Part shown: positions 40,451-52,939 of the stretch, one piece after another
Position numbering within the stretch: position 1 is the stretch's first letter
Layout: the number at the start of each line of letters is the position of its first letter
NCBI RefSeq assembly: GCF_014839805.1
Contig: NC_051129.1
Coordinates: forward strand, 10,172,920 to 10,236,919
Length of the DNA stretch: 64,000 bases
Direction: 5' to 3'
From: Manduca sexta
Taxonomy: Eukaryota > Arthropoda > Insecta > Lepidoptera > Sphingidae
Position numbers and translations under genes: made by a program
Notes under the pieces: model-generated
The model's database searches: none
Told to the model about the DNA's origin: nothing
The model's input: the letters and a program-made list of their open reading frames with translations, nothing else

Positions 40451-41535
40451 AACGATACTTAGATCCTAGAAAAACTAAAAGAATCCACGTGAGTAGACTT
40501 CACTAATAGTCCTAAATTTCCGCTCAACGTAAGTATGTGTATTACCTTACAGAATTTAATGCAAGCCAGGCTAAATGTGATTTAGTCTAAGTCTTAAAGA
40601 AAGACAACGGTATTGTCATCGGCTATCGGTCGCGGGGATGGGGGCTTCCCCGGGACTCTGTGTGTGCGAGTGTGCGCGCAAGGCGATCCGTTTTTCGTAG
40701 CTCATTGCCCCGCGGCTTATAGACGTCATTACCGGGCCCAGATATTTATGGCCTAAAAACGTCGGCTTTACATTTCAATCAAGAATAAAAATCGACTGCG
40801 TAACGTTCGTGCTGATTCTTGCGATTTACCAAAATATTATTTCGGGTCTCGCTGATCGACGGCGGGCACACACGATCGGTTCGCCTTTTGACGTATTTGG
40901 TAACATTTTATTACGCCGCGATGTTATACGTTTATTGTGTAAGTCGTAACTTTTATTTTGTTATGTATGTTATTTTATTGCTTATCCTGTAAGACGAAAT
41001 ATATTTCATCGCTAAGTTATAATAATATTTATTTACCGATTATTTGATTACTTTGTATATTTCTACTCCTAAATTCTTTTTCATCGTGTATAAACATTTG
41101 AAGAGGGGCGGTTCAAGTATTGCAAGAATTTTTGTATTTTTGATTGTGATCATACGTTTATGGATATAACCGGACCAGCAAAATAAAAAACCTACTTTGG
41201 GGTATCAAATTTTGCTTATTATAAAGTTAACATTTTCAGTATGTGAATTTATTTTCATATTTTACCACAAATCGAGGTTTTTTATTTCCGTGGTCAGGCT
41301 CTAACAATAAACATTTAGAAAACTGACCCAATGTTCAAATAACTGTCACAGCCAGGTAAAGAACTAGATAAATGTAAATAGTATTTACTTATTTATAACA
41401 CTTTATCAGATGACAAAGTGACTTGTATTTTGTTGACGTATAATTGATGAATAGCATTTACAAAAACGTCGTGTAACAGGCGCTTAGGATAGTGAGGATA
41501 GCGATATTAACTTGGTATAACAAATATGCACTTAC

Positions 41536-41667
41536 TGGAGACTTTCTTGCCGTTCTTGCGCCACTGTATGTTCGGGATCGGGTCGCCTCTCGCCGCGCAG
41601 TAGAAAGCAGCGATGCCGTTAGCACGCACTTGCATGTTTCGAGGTCGGATCGTTATCTCGGGAGGGT
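41536..41667 (-). CDS. Lar: Lar exon: first half of Ig domain 1
   Basis: This 44-codon exon begins after a pyrimidine-rich acceptor (T-run, then GTGTGTTACAG) at 41668. Its first two bases (AC) complete a codon: His if joined to the repeat exon (C+AC), giving H-P-P-E-I-T-I-R-P-R-N, which matches the start of mature Lar as I recall it from Drosophila. It continues with the B strand A-F-Y-C-A-A-R-G-D-P and the C strand N-I-Q-W-R-K-N-G-K-K-V-S. Cys and Trp are the conserved Ig core residues. The basic R-K-N-G-K-K segment corresponds to the lysine-rich loop that binds heparan sulfate proteoglycans in type IIa receptor phosphatases. The donor CA|GTAAGTG lies at 41535. The exon is phase 1 at both ends, and the next exon is 36718-36897. 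Confidence 0.92.
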
Positions 41668-42764
41668 CTGTAACACACAAAAAAATACAAATTAGTTTTT
41701 ATTCATTGTCATATAAAGTCGATTCCAATATAACATAGATAAGACTTGAGAACAAGTTGACATGTGTTAAAGAAAACTGAACACCTGATAAGTCCCGATC
41801 TTAATCAAAATGGACTGTCAAAACTTTACAGTGATGAATCCCTAATGAAACTTACGCTCAAAACTCTAGCCGGATATGCGCACTCCGTAACAGGTAAGTA
41901 ATCCAATAAAAAAGTTATCCCTTCGTCCGGTATGCAAATGCGCGGTGTCCCTTACACAGCGAGTGTAACTAATACGGAACGGCCGGATAAAGTTGCTAAT
42001 ATGAATTATGTATGCATTAAGAGCGGCATCGGTCCACTTTTACGACCACTGGAGCATTTGTTACGGTTGTTACCGCACTCAGACCATCCGATCCGATGTT
42101 GAACTATGAATACATTACGCGGACGCAGTGGCCGAATACGGTAGCATCGCGCGCGCTAATCGGCGAATGTGAACTTAATTTCTTACCCGTGAGAGTGAAG
42201 TGGGCGGAAAAGCCGTCGAGGAAGTTTGCTGTTTCGCGTGACACACGGGGGGAATTCGGCGGAAGTGTTTTCCACCAAATTAAACAGACAGAGGACGGTG
42301 ACGGCGACGCGGTACATTTTCATTACGCCACGTCGAGATTAATGGCATTATCTTGTGGAAAAATGCGCACAGCAACGAAACAATTATGCGTACGGTGCGC
42401 GAATTTCGGAGTCCGCTGCGCCACCGGCATAAACGATCCGCAACTGAAATATCTAAAGGGAACCGTTAAGAGGAGAACAGTGGACCCACGCCGCGGGAGC
42501 GTTTGATTCCTCAACTAGAAAATGAAATCCCATTTAGGTAGTTGGCGAGTGCGGACGAGCGCCGCCAGCCACCGGGGGTCAGATAGCAATCGAAGCCGCA
42601 TTAATAAAAGAATTTCGCTAACGTATTTTGCCAGACTGTCACATAGGAGTTAAAATATTCATGAAACGGACACCGCTGGTCGGAGACCGGATTAGAGATA
42701 CCTAAAAAAGGTAGATGGTTGATATGGGCGTCGGAAACGTGGCACAATTCATACAGCGCGGGGG

Positions 42765-42864
42765 ATGGTATACTCCCGAGTGACAGCTTGGTTGTCACCA
42801 AGCTCGGGAGTATACCATGGTCGTGACGACCCATGATTGGGTGTCCCCAATCATGGGTCGTCAC
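42765..42864. repeat. Two adjacent hairpins with the same TGTC loop
   Basis: Hairpin 1: 42765-42780 (ATGGTATACTCCCGAG) pairs perfectly with 42803-42818. Inside it CTTGGT (42787-42792) pairs with ACCAAG (42797-42802) around the loop TGTC, leaving a six-base bulge. Hairpin 2: 42823-42841 (GTGACGACCCATGATTGGG) pairs perfectly with 42846-42864, also around TGTC. The hairpins are four bases apart and lie inside a Lar intron. Confidence 0.85.
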
Positions 42865-43744
42865 AAATAAAAACGCCATCTAAATTCGCTGGGGCACGAT
42901 ATCTGTTGCGGCGACTTAAAGACCGACCGCTCTATGTCTAATCACGTATTGATAGTTATCATGATAGCTACGCGGATAGTTGTTTCGAACACTCACATTC
43001 GAAATTCAAATAGAATGTAGCGTGTTAAAAAAAATATGACTGTAGGTTGATTCCCTATGCTACTCGCGATAACACACCGTAAACGCGTGTTGTCAAAACA
43101 AGCTCTAAACACAAACGCGTTTCATACACGCGCCACGATGTGTAATTGAAAAATAGGTATTGTGTATGCCATACGATAGGTTGTCTATGCTTAATATTTT
43201 TATATTACGATGTGTTAATGCGTTCAGAAATCTTTCATCCCCTCAAATCCGCAAGTATCTCTTATTTTGAAAAGGCAATTTTTTGTTTGTATTCGTGATA
43301 TTAAATGATGTAACTCGAATAAATCACTGCCAAACTTTATTTAATCCCATTTTTGTATATACTTAAATGTAAGAAACATGAAAGGAATATAAAAATAATT
43401 TAAAGAAATTTCTGTAGATTGTGATTGTTTTCAAACGAAAAAATATAACTTCAAAATTATTGTCAAATGTCAATGTCATTGACTTATTTACTTGATTTGT
43501 TTACTAAAGCCACATTTTAAAAATTGAATTGAATTGATATATTGAATGCTACTGAAGATTTTACACGAATGCTGTTATATGAATAATAGTAAATGCTGTT
43601 GTGCTTATGCAGTTTATGTTAAATTGGCGCTAACAACGTATATTAATAGGAATTCTACGGACCTTCCATTATAAAATTTGTTGCAAAATCGACAAGGCAT
43701 TAATTCAAATTCTTTTTTTTTTATTTAGTTAAATAATGTGACGA

Positions 43745-43846
43745 GGATGCCGTTTACCTGATGATAAGCGATACGACCGCCCATAAACAGTTACAATGCC
43801 ATGCGGAACTTTGAATTGTAAAGCACTATGTGACGTTCCACAGTAG
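43745..43846 (+). repeat. Family E fragment
   Basis: The sequence (CTGATGATAAGCGATACGAC, CGCCCATAAACAGTTACAAT, AACTTTGAATTGTAAAGCAC) is the reverse complement of the 31310-31400 part of the family E repeat. Confidence 0.65.
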
Positions 43847-46800
43847 GTTTTCAGAATGAGACAAAGATTTTAGGTCTTATAAAGTAATTACGCTAGTAAC
43901 AATTTCCTCTAAACTGGTACACATCAGTGCATGGACACAGTTTAACTTGGCTATAGAAATAGACATTGCCGTAGACACCTTATAACTATTAAGACAGACA
44001 CTCACATATAACAGACTTACCAACAATAATTAAAATAAGTGTATATTGCCTATTAAACGTTATTTTTAAAAATTTATAGCTCTATTACCTAGTAACTTCT
44101 ATTTGCCGCTCAACTGGCATTAATCTTTTTGGAATAAAAAGTACTCTATTCAATCCACAGCTCACTGTCTGAGTACCATATTTCATACACATTCATTTAG
44201 TTATTAAGGTGAAACTGATTAATTAACAAACATTCAAACTCATGTATAGAAATTTTACTTAAGTATATTATGTTATCTTAGACTGAACAACAAATAAAAA
44301 ATAAAACAAAAATAATGTGTTGTTAAATCTGAGTATATTTTACTATTATTTATTTGGAATATCTTGCATTACATTCACTATCCTGTAAAAGAAATTATTT
44401 TATTATTACATTTGATATTATCAGTTTTGTTAACATTAGTATTCAATGTAAGATGCCTTTGGTCTCCTAAAATAAAAAGGAAGTGTTTGTACAAACAATT
44501 TTAGATTTAACATGATTACATACTTTTGTTTGTAATTGTGTAAAATTATTGGGATTACCTACATGAAATTTTTGTTTTGTTTCCCTGGATCGATATTCAC
44601 ATTTAGAAGATTTTGATATTTAATTTAAAGCTGGCTAAGCCCTTGATTAAGACCTCTACCAATTACTTATAACAACAATAATGTATAACTAGTAAAAATT
44701 TCTTCAATAATCTTTATTGTTATCAAACTTTATAGGTACAAAACTTTCACCACAAAGAAACTACATAGTATTAATTGTAATGTACATAATTAAGAAAACA
44801 TTGTTTAAAAAGATACCTTCATTAGTGTTTTATATTTGTTTGGCCTATCTATTTACTAATAGAAATATTACATCGAAGTAATAAAAATAAACTTGATTGA
44901 CCTCAATTGTTGTCAAAAGTCGGGTTGCCAGTAGTAAAGTAGCTTATTTTTCACCGCTGAGCCCATAACACAAATTTGACTATCAAGATACAAAAACATA
45001 GGTTTGAATATTAATTCGATCATTTAGGATTTATGTTTGTTTTGTTTCTGATAAGGTAGAATATTATATTTGAGTTTTCACGATGTAAAGAGGATACTAT
45101 CGTCAATAGAAATTATACAGTCGTTGTATCTAAATAATTAATTTGTCTAAACGCGCATAGACGCGCTGGATTGCCGCACGTTATTTTGACAATTCGTAAC
45201 ATGCCCGTAAGGCGGATGTGTCACACCTCATCGTGTTCATGAAATGTCAAATTAGCATCCAGAATACTCTTACACAGTCATAACACGAAGTTAACGAAAC
45301 ACGCCGTGTTACAAGTTCGACATTGTCGTAGAGAATCATGCCCCTGATATGTTTATTCTTCAACGGACGCGTGGTGACCCGTCACGTTTTATGTGTACGC
45401 GGGATTGAAGCGGGTTTCGGAACGTGCCAACGCACGTACTCAACGGCAACCATTTTTTTTCAGTTCGTCATTCGCGTCAACCGCGTCGGATTAAATTACA
45501 AGCAGTCTAGACCCGGTATGTGGTTTTAAAAAATAATTTCGACTCTATTGAATGCGAGTTGAAAGCGGCACGCACGATTACTATCTCAAAGTGTTATTAA
45601 TACTTTTAGTCTTATAGCATGGTTCTTATAATCAATAAGAGACGAGTGAAAATCATTTGTAAACTTGACAAGGTGATGTCGAACTGAAATAACGCCACGA
45701 AGCGAATTATAGCGATCAATTAATGTTGACTATTCATTAGTCAGCGGTGCGAAATCGTTTGGTGTCGAATCAACTGTTTCACAGTCAATGGTGTCGGCTT
45801 TGTATTTGCTATATCGGCTGTTAAATTCCAACAATAAATGAGAAATATTTACAAGTCTGTTCACACTGTTGAAAACAACAGATATTTCACGGGATCGTGA
45901 ATCAATTTATCTTTGTACCTTATTGTCTGTTGAAAGAATAAATAGGCAGTTTTGTAAGAAGCTTTTTATAATTGAAAGCACTTCGAGCTTCTTACAAATG
46001 AGGAGTAAGAAAACTACATAACAAAAATACTATGTAGCGTGTCTAGTCTATTGATTACTTAGGTTAGTATAATCGAAGAAAACCCGGTTCCTAACAAGGC
46101 CCTCATGTATATTTTTGGTATTTTTGTGTTCTAGTACAAAAATATACTACGATTTTTGGTAGATATTTTATTTTAAAATTTCATAATATGCTGCAATTTA
46201 ATCGAAGATTTTTTCGTGAAACAATTTTATATTTAAAAATTATTCCTTCATAATATATGAAAACGCCACTTACTAGTTTTAAACAATGCATCTGAAATTT
46301 GAACTTTGGTACATTAAAAATCTTCCGACAACTGAAACATGTGTATCAAACAATTTAGACCCTTCACACGCTCAATTAAGTTTGATAATCGATTTCCATT
46401 TTTCCCCACGAGTAGACAACGAATAACCTCTGGATATACATTTTTCATCCGATATTAATACATCCGATAATCGATTTATACAAACGTCGAATTTAATTTT
46501 ATTGTTGGGGACACATTTCATTACGTTGTCCAATACAGTTAATCGAAATGTGCATACGCCGTTCGGACGTGCGCTCTATATCCGCATATCCGAATATCCG
46601 CGTATATATCCGTATAGACAATTTATGACAATAATCTGAACGTATTCGGCCGTAACCGGTTTTGTCCGCGCGCCGAATAGAAGTGTGTTGCTATTTAAAC
46701 TGTACGAAATTTATTGTATCGGAAAGAGAATTTAATTTGCATAATACCGTCGGCAAATGTGGCGCGACCTAATCAGCGGGGAGCGGCGGATAAAAGGCTT

Positions 46801-47148
46801 TTTAATTTATTTTTGCGTATATTTACATATACGTTCAGGGATAGATTAAGACCTTTCGCTAAATTCCTGTATGTTTATTTTTGCCCGTTGCAAACGATTT
46901 AAAATGTATGAACAGTTCAAGCATTATACTGTATGGCCTATTGAAATAAATATGAACAAGTTTACATTTAAAATGTTCTTGAGTTAAATCAATGTCGCTT
47001 TAAAGTTAAGTAGCGGAGGAAATATGTAGACGTAGAATATTTGTGCACTAGAAAATGCCAGATCCACAACGAACAACAACCTGTGATACAATTACCTGGA
47101 ACAGCCAAATCATCGCAACCTGCAACAGAACAACACACTGCAACTTAC

Positions 47149-47484
47149 GTGTGAGATAACGTATGAATATGTGTCCGCTGTTATTCGCCGTAGGTTTCGC
47201 CTCCGTCACTACCTCCGGCATTTGAGGAACTTCGGAAAAATTAGGGATCTCCCCTATATCTGGTATCTCTTGTATCTCGGGTATCTCTTGCGTTTTTATG
47301 TCTGGCAGCTCCGAGAGTTCTGGCAACTCTGGCTCTTCTATTTCTGGTATCTCTGGCAGGCCAGGCACGTCTGGTATGTCAGATATGCCAGGAATGTCCG
47401 GTATCTGTGATATGTCTGGTATTTCTTGTATCTCTGGTGTGTCTGGAATCTCCGGAGGCGACTCGGTATCTTCTGTTTCTTCGT
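47149..47484 (-). CDS. Lar: Probable Lar exon: N-terminal acidic Pro-Glu-Ile repeat
   Basis: This 336-base exon encodes 112 codons and is phase 1 at both ends. The acceptor (ATTCTTTTCAATCAG) ends at 47485. The donor C|GTAAGT is at 47148, and its last base plus the next exon's AC makes the His of H-P-P-E-I. The peptide starts E-E-T-E-D-T-E-S-P-P-E-I-P, then repeats short units such as P-E-I-Q-E-I, P-D-I-P-G-I, P-E-L-P-E-L and P-E-I-P-E-I for about 90 residues, and ends with K-P-T-A-N-N-S-G-H-I-F-I-R-Y-L-T. N-N-S is a possible N-glycosylation site. No Cys or Ig fold is present. Standard Lar proteins as I know them have only a signal peptide before Ig1, so this is an added segment. It could instead belong to a rare isoform or be a chance open repeat with splice-like ends. 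Confidence 0.65.
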
Positions 47485-49359
47485 CTGATTGAAAAGAATT
47501 ATCGTTTTGACGCGCGGCGGTTGTCGTATTTTTGTGTTTTTATTTTTATTGCGGTTGTGAAATGTTTGTTTTTAAAACAATATTATAAACAAATATATAT
47601 AACGCTTATCCACATATACAATACACTTCACTAAAATAAAATTATAACTATTGTTTAGATTTTTTGATATACAATCGATGACAAAAGTATAAAGGCATAT
47701 TCGTTCAAAATTATATACATTCAAATATGTGACTTATGTCACTTTAAAAATATTTTATTTCAAAACATTACAAATACAAGATAAAATTTAAACTATCGTC
47801 GACGGCTTAAAGCATGAAATAAGAATTATCGCATTTTCATATACTATCCGTATCGAGTAAGGTAACGTTTACGTATTTCTCGATTAGCATACATTTAAGT
47901 TTACCTTCACTATGGTTACGTTATTTACGATTCGAAGTTTACACTCGCAATGATTTTTTTTTTAATAATTATTAAAGTAGATTCGTCATACTTTTACGAC
48001 AATGTGGATCCGTACACCTGCCTTTATAGGAGCTTACTCACTTTTCATGTTTTTAAAATATTTTTTAACAACACCATAACCTCTGCTGACGTAGGAGCCG
48101 ACAACAAACTATTTACATTACCTACATTGATACCTAAAGTATGAGGTCCACTACGCACACAGCGTGCAATGTTCACACTGCCATAGTTCAGTTCTAAATA
48201 CGCTCGCGTTGCGCTGTTCAAATTTCCATACAAAAATTTACTTAAACCATTACGTTAACGATACGATAACGCGTTAATTCGTACCGGGGGGTACAGAAAT
48301 GACCAGAAGGTCGATTACATCCTAAAAAAACATGGCAAGTTAAATAAAAACGCGAAGTGCCACGTTTGCCTTCGAAAGATACAATACCTTTTATTGTATA
48401 ACAGAGACGCTTGCAAATAAGGTACAGTCTTTTATTACGAGGAAACTTAAGACGTTGTCTCGGATTCCATTCCTCTCTTTCATTGTTGTGACTTCAAGAC
48501 TTGTTCTGAATACAAAACTATAACAGTGTGATGTAGTTTTATTGGTTTTATGATGGCGCAGATTATAAAATCGTGAAGTATTTTATTAGATAACCAGTTT
48601 GGGAACTAAGCGAGTGTTTTGACTGAGGAAAATGTTTTGTTTGTGAGCTCTTATTATCCATATTAGGCTGAAATGGTTGGGTTTGTGTGTGGCGTGACCA
48701 AGTAGGAATTAAGTCAGCCCATTCCGCACTAAAATCCTCTGTGTGCCTCTGATATAGAAATTTCATATTCATGTTTTTCTCAAAATAAATAAAGTTCAAA
48801 ATATTTACGTCTTTTTTTGTTTGTGTTAATATATTCATTCTGTCAAATAACATATAGAATTATGTATTAAGGCAAACAAAAAAAGTTTGATGGGACAAAA
48901 GTCGTATCTAAGTATATTTCGTAAAAACTATTTCGTCACGTACATTTATTTTGAGAAATACTTACTCATTTAAACTTCAATGGCAAAATGTAGTCAACCA
49001 CACATCCCGTTGGAAGGTAGATATATCCGGCGTTGTTAGTGTGAGTTTTTATACGCGCCGGCTGTGGCAGTAATTATACGTTAATATTTTGCCGCTGGAT
49101 ATATTCTGCTTGTTACGCCACAATCACGTCAATACTGTGACGGACACGCGCGTGATGAGTTATTGTGGTTTTAAATTACTTATAATGACAGTTTTCTTCT
49201 GTTTTCGCGGGAAAGGAGGACTACTACTGACGCTCAGTGGCACGGGCTATGTCATGGTTACCTGTCTTATAACCAGCATTAAATTGCCCAGAGATGTAAA
49301 ACATCCGACGAAGTCTCTAACACTATATGCGCCCTACACCGACATATTAGTTAATACTT

Positions 49360-49725
49360 GACTGCCTTGGTGGCTTAGTTGTAATGCGTACGCGGTACGA
49401 ACACGACTATCGCGGTGAGGTTGGGACTGAATCTCGGGTCGGGGTAAAATTAATTGTGACTGTATTTTTCCATCTTAAAAATTACTCAATCGCAGCTCGA
49501 AGTCGTCGGTGTGATACCCCCGTGCCTCGAAAAGTACAGCCGTTGGTTCTGCGCTTGATCTTTGTCCAGTCATGTCGGATTACCTTCTCACTAGTCTATG
49601 AGAGTGAAAGGACAGACAGTGCCTGTGTATTGCGCACACACTTGTGAACTATAATATCTCCTACATACCTGGTTGATCTCCACTGAGATTGGCCGCTGCG
49701 GACAAAATTAGGCTAGAAGGGATTC
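49360..49725 (+). repeat. Family C-headed SINE with a different body
   Basis: The head GACTGCCTTGGTGGCTTAGT is like family C. The body differs and reads GGTGTGATACCCCCGTGCCT, GTATTGCGCACACACTTGTG, ACTATAATATCTCCTACATA and GATCTCCACTGAGATTGGCC. This second tail type is, from memory, common in lepidopteran genomes. Small plus-strand frames here are artefacts. Confidence 0.8.
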
Positions 49726-50880
49726 ACTAACGAAAAACCCGCAAAGTCCATTCATAAAACCTCGCCAGTCTTCAAATCTACTCCTCTAGTTTATTAAAAG
49801 TCACTCTGTATTACCAACAAACTTGCTGGTATGTACAACAAAATCCGCAGACGACATAAAAGTAGAAAAAAAGCCATTGGAAGATTAGCGAGCGAGCAAT
49901 TTTCTGTTATTACACAGAAACTTAAGATCTCTTGGACGCACTTGGGCCTGTTATTGGTTTGTCTGTATTCAATGCTTATTTATGAAATAGCTTATTAAAC
50001 AACAGTTATATATTTTATATGTGTTTTAAAGAACATATTAAGGTGTATGTTATGGTTGTGTTTAGCTATGGGTGGCGGACAAATGACTCGATAGCTCATT
50101 TCGACCCAGTTCTATGTGTAAAAAACACATTAATATTGTATTATGCAAGTATTAAGTGATATGATTCACTAGCAGCACATATCTAATACAAGGTTTCTTC
50201 CAAAAGAATTACCCACTACAATTGCATGTAATATTTTTTATTTGAACACACAAACAATTCTCATTATTTACATAAATCCCGTCAGCTCCTAAAATCGATT
50301 TCACATATCATTCGATATCCAACTTCGAGTAAATCGTAAAGAGATACCGTTCCGTCTCACTTCATCCGCCAACAATATGTACGATGCAATAAATCATCCA
50401 CTGTTATTGCTGGCAAGAAAAAAAAATAGACGGGCCGATATCTCGATGCGGCCGGTATCGATACAATAAATAAACATCGATTATTGAAAGATTTATGTCT
50501 TAGGTCTGTCAGACGTGTGTAGTTCGGCCATTACTCATACAAAGTTATTGTGTACGCAGACACGATAAAATTGTACAATGGTTTTGTGCGTTTTTTTGTA
50601 CGTATTGCTTCCGTCTGCTGCAAGGTGGGATTCCTTTTGAATTTTTATTGTAGTCCGCGCTCAAAGTGCCGTAATACGTCCATTATTCGCAGACAAGTCT
50701 CGTTTAAACTGTTACGCGAATACAGATGGGTATTTAACTGTTATATTTAAAAATGAACGTTAAAAATTTAATGGCAATACGCTTTTGACATTAGTCATTT
50801 GGTTAATGTTTTAAATGCTTTTAAGAATGAATAGTAATTATACGTAGTTATTATTCTATACTGTGGTAAAATGATTCATA

Positions 50881-51202
50881 ATATAATAATACCACTATCG
50901 GCCCTGCATTATATGTAGCTACTGCTGGCCTCGGGCCTCCTCTAATATTAAGAGGGATTAGGCCTTAATCCACTATCTTGCTTAGAGCACATTGGCAGAC
51001 TTCACATATCATAAAAATTTCTTATAGAGAACTTTTCAGGTATGTAAGTTTCATCAGGATATTCTTGTATAATTGGAAATTAAGCGATAATTCCCAAAGA
51101 ATACCCACATAACTTTAGAAAAGTCAGAGGTGCGTTTGGACTTTAAACCTGCGGACATTCGCGACAGCAGTCCGTTCTACTCCCAACTAGGCTATCGCCG
51201 CC
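50881..51202 (-). repeat. Family A SINE, diverged
   Basis: This reverse-oriented copy is full length but heavily mutated. It has the tail at 50881 (ATAATAATACCACTATCGGC) and the head ending CTAGGCTATCGCCGCC at 51202. The B box has decayed (GGACTTTAAACCTGC). Confidence 0.85.
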
Positions 51203-52939
51203 ACAAAATGATTTTATGTTCATAAAATAAACAACATTATTATCTATTAAACTGCATCCCGATCTCTACAAACATCAGCACGCATCTTTCATAAAAAGTA
51301 AACCCAACTCTACCCCACGGCATACAAAAACTCTCTATAGACAAAATTTAAAGAAAACCACCTCATTCAGCCTCTAAGTCGCCTTTACAAGCGCATTTAA
51401 ATGCAATCCGTCAGAGGAATAGAGCAACTTAAGACCGGCACGAGTGGCGCGGTAACCACTTACAATTTCACCCGGCGACACTCGCTTGAATGTCACTAAT
51501 GAATGGCGGCGTTGCGGACAAAAAGGTTAAAAATAAACAAGGAACTTAAAAATGGGCACAAAACAAAGCTTGCTCGCTTCAAAAGAGACCGGTGTGGGAA
51601 AAAAAATAGAAAGGAAATACGAAAATCAGCCGCGCGGAGACGAAACGCAACAACACTGGATGCGGTTGTTAGCCTCTTGTTAAATGAACGGGATCGCGGG
51701 ATTATACGGGATTGTAATCCCGAGATCGTAATGGGATGTATCCCATCTGGAGCGTCTAATGTCGCGTGCTGTTACTGACGGATTCATTTATGCAAATAAA
51801 ACTTTTTAGATGTGCTCAGTTTTGGATTTGCCTTCTCCGTTTGTTCTTTAGTTTCATTGTTCAGATTGAAACCAATTAGTGACGGTGAGTGTTTCTTCTT
51901 AATAGTACATTTTAAAGACAAAACTCTTGTAATTAGATGGAATCCTTGCTACGTAAAAGAATATTAAAGGAATGAATTGAGTTTGCTCAATTGTAATAGT
52001 TTAATTTCGTTTTAACCCCTGTGCATTCTGCATGAAAGAATCATTATTTTACCAAAAATAATTCGAAATGAACAGAATATAGTACCTACAGTAGCCAATA
52101 AAACAATTGCATCAATAAATTATGGTGCGAAGAAAAATCTATAGGTACATAAGTACACACAGAGAGGAAAAATAACTAGTGGTATTTAGAAATAAAAAAT
52201 AAACGCGTGCAAAATATGCATTATATAAAACTGATAATGCAAATTTCTAAATCACGCCTTATCACACCGTCTATAGAATATCAAAACAAAATTATACTTC
52301 CACATCACCTTCCATATTCAGGACATATTGTTACTAACCAAACCCAAAATGAGTAAAAATTCAACACGCGCACTTCAATTTACATATTAACATCCCTCAC
52401 CCAAAGCCACTTGAGCGATACAATTAAAAAGATCGATGCATAATGCTTGACGTATCGCGCGCGAATAAAGCCGCGTTCACATCGACGTCAGATCGTCAGA
52501 GGAGCACGCGATAGCGATATTTCATTGAAACGTGCCGCAGCGATATGTGAATAAATCGCTTTTCTATCGCTCTTGGGAATTTATCGAGCGTTCGGCGGTT
52601 AATAGCTTACATTAAACATGATTCGCGCCCGCTCCCGCGAGCGTCATGTCTCGTTGTCTGCTTAATGCGTGAAATCACATTCGAAACACATTTGAAAAGG
52701 GTCGCATGTTTCCTTTGACCTTGAACGTAAAGAAAAAAGGTGAACTCGTAAAGTTTTGTTAAGTGTAATGAATTAGCCACTTACACGCATAAAATATACT
52801 AAACAAGGTCAATTTAAAGCATTAAAGTACAATAAAATGGTAGTTTCAAGTTTAGAAAAAAATCCGAAAGTATTGTTTTTTACTTTAAAATAATATAAAA
52901 TAGGCTACAAAAAAAATGCTGTACATAAAGTGTTCTTAC

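Larger units (their letters stand above)
36898..41535 (-). other. Lar intron between the two Ig1 exons
   Basis: This intron of about 4.6 kb is defined by the two recognised exons. It holds a retrotransposon-tail repeat at 37100-37372, a short LINE-tail fragment near 38390-38450, a CpG-rich island at 39331-39500 and a dispersed repeat at 40285-40450. The stretch 37464-38000 (fairly GC-rich, with short open frames on the minus strand) shows no recognisable protein. Confidence 0.85.
41668..47148 (-). other. Lar intron between repeat exon and Ig1
   Basis: This intron of about 5.5 kb has no recognisable gene. It contains a GC-rich stretch with a 136-codon plus-strand frame that looks like chance (42096-42506), a double hairpin at 42765-42864 and a dispersed repeat at 43745-43846. 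About 44000-45150 is plain AT-rich sequence. A further moderately GC-rich patch lies at 45180-45540, and 46360-46800 has several TATCCG-type short repeats near 46570-46620. Confidence 0.7.
47485..52939 (-). other. Presumed Lar 5' intron
   Basis: This stretch has no convincing coding sequence. It contains SINEs at 49360-49725 (plus) and 50881-51202 (minus). GC-rich patches lie at 48990-49150, 51410-51780 and 52440-52690. The small frames at 48563-48853 (minus) and 51503-51778 (plus) have no recognisable domain. If the Lar start is elsewhere, this may be intron or upstream sequence. Confidence 0.45.

Noticed and set aside
42096..42506. 136-codon plus-strand open frame, the longest in the window
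   Set aside because: It lies in a GC-rich patch of a Lar intron where stop codons are rarer. There is no recognisable domain, no splice context and no related frame nearby.
45953..46000. 12-base inverted repeat TTGTAAGAAGCT / AGCTTCTTACAA
   Set aside because: It is a single short stem with a long loop, and no other signal supports a terminator or structured RNA.
47048..47148. Continuation of the P-E-I frame into a hydrophobic tail
   Set aside because: The hydrophobic run looks like a membrane segment, but it follows a strong GTAAGT donor, and splicing there restores the Lar reading frame.
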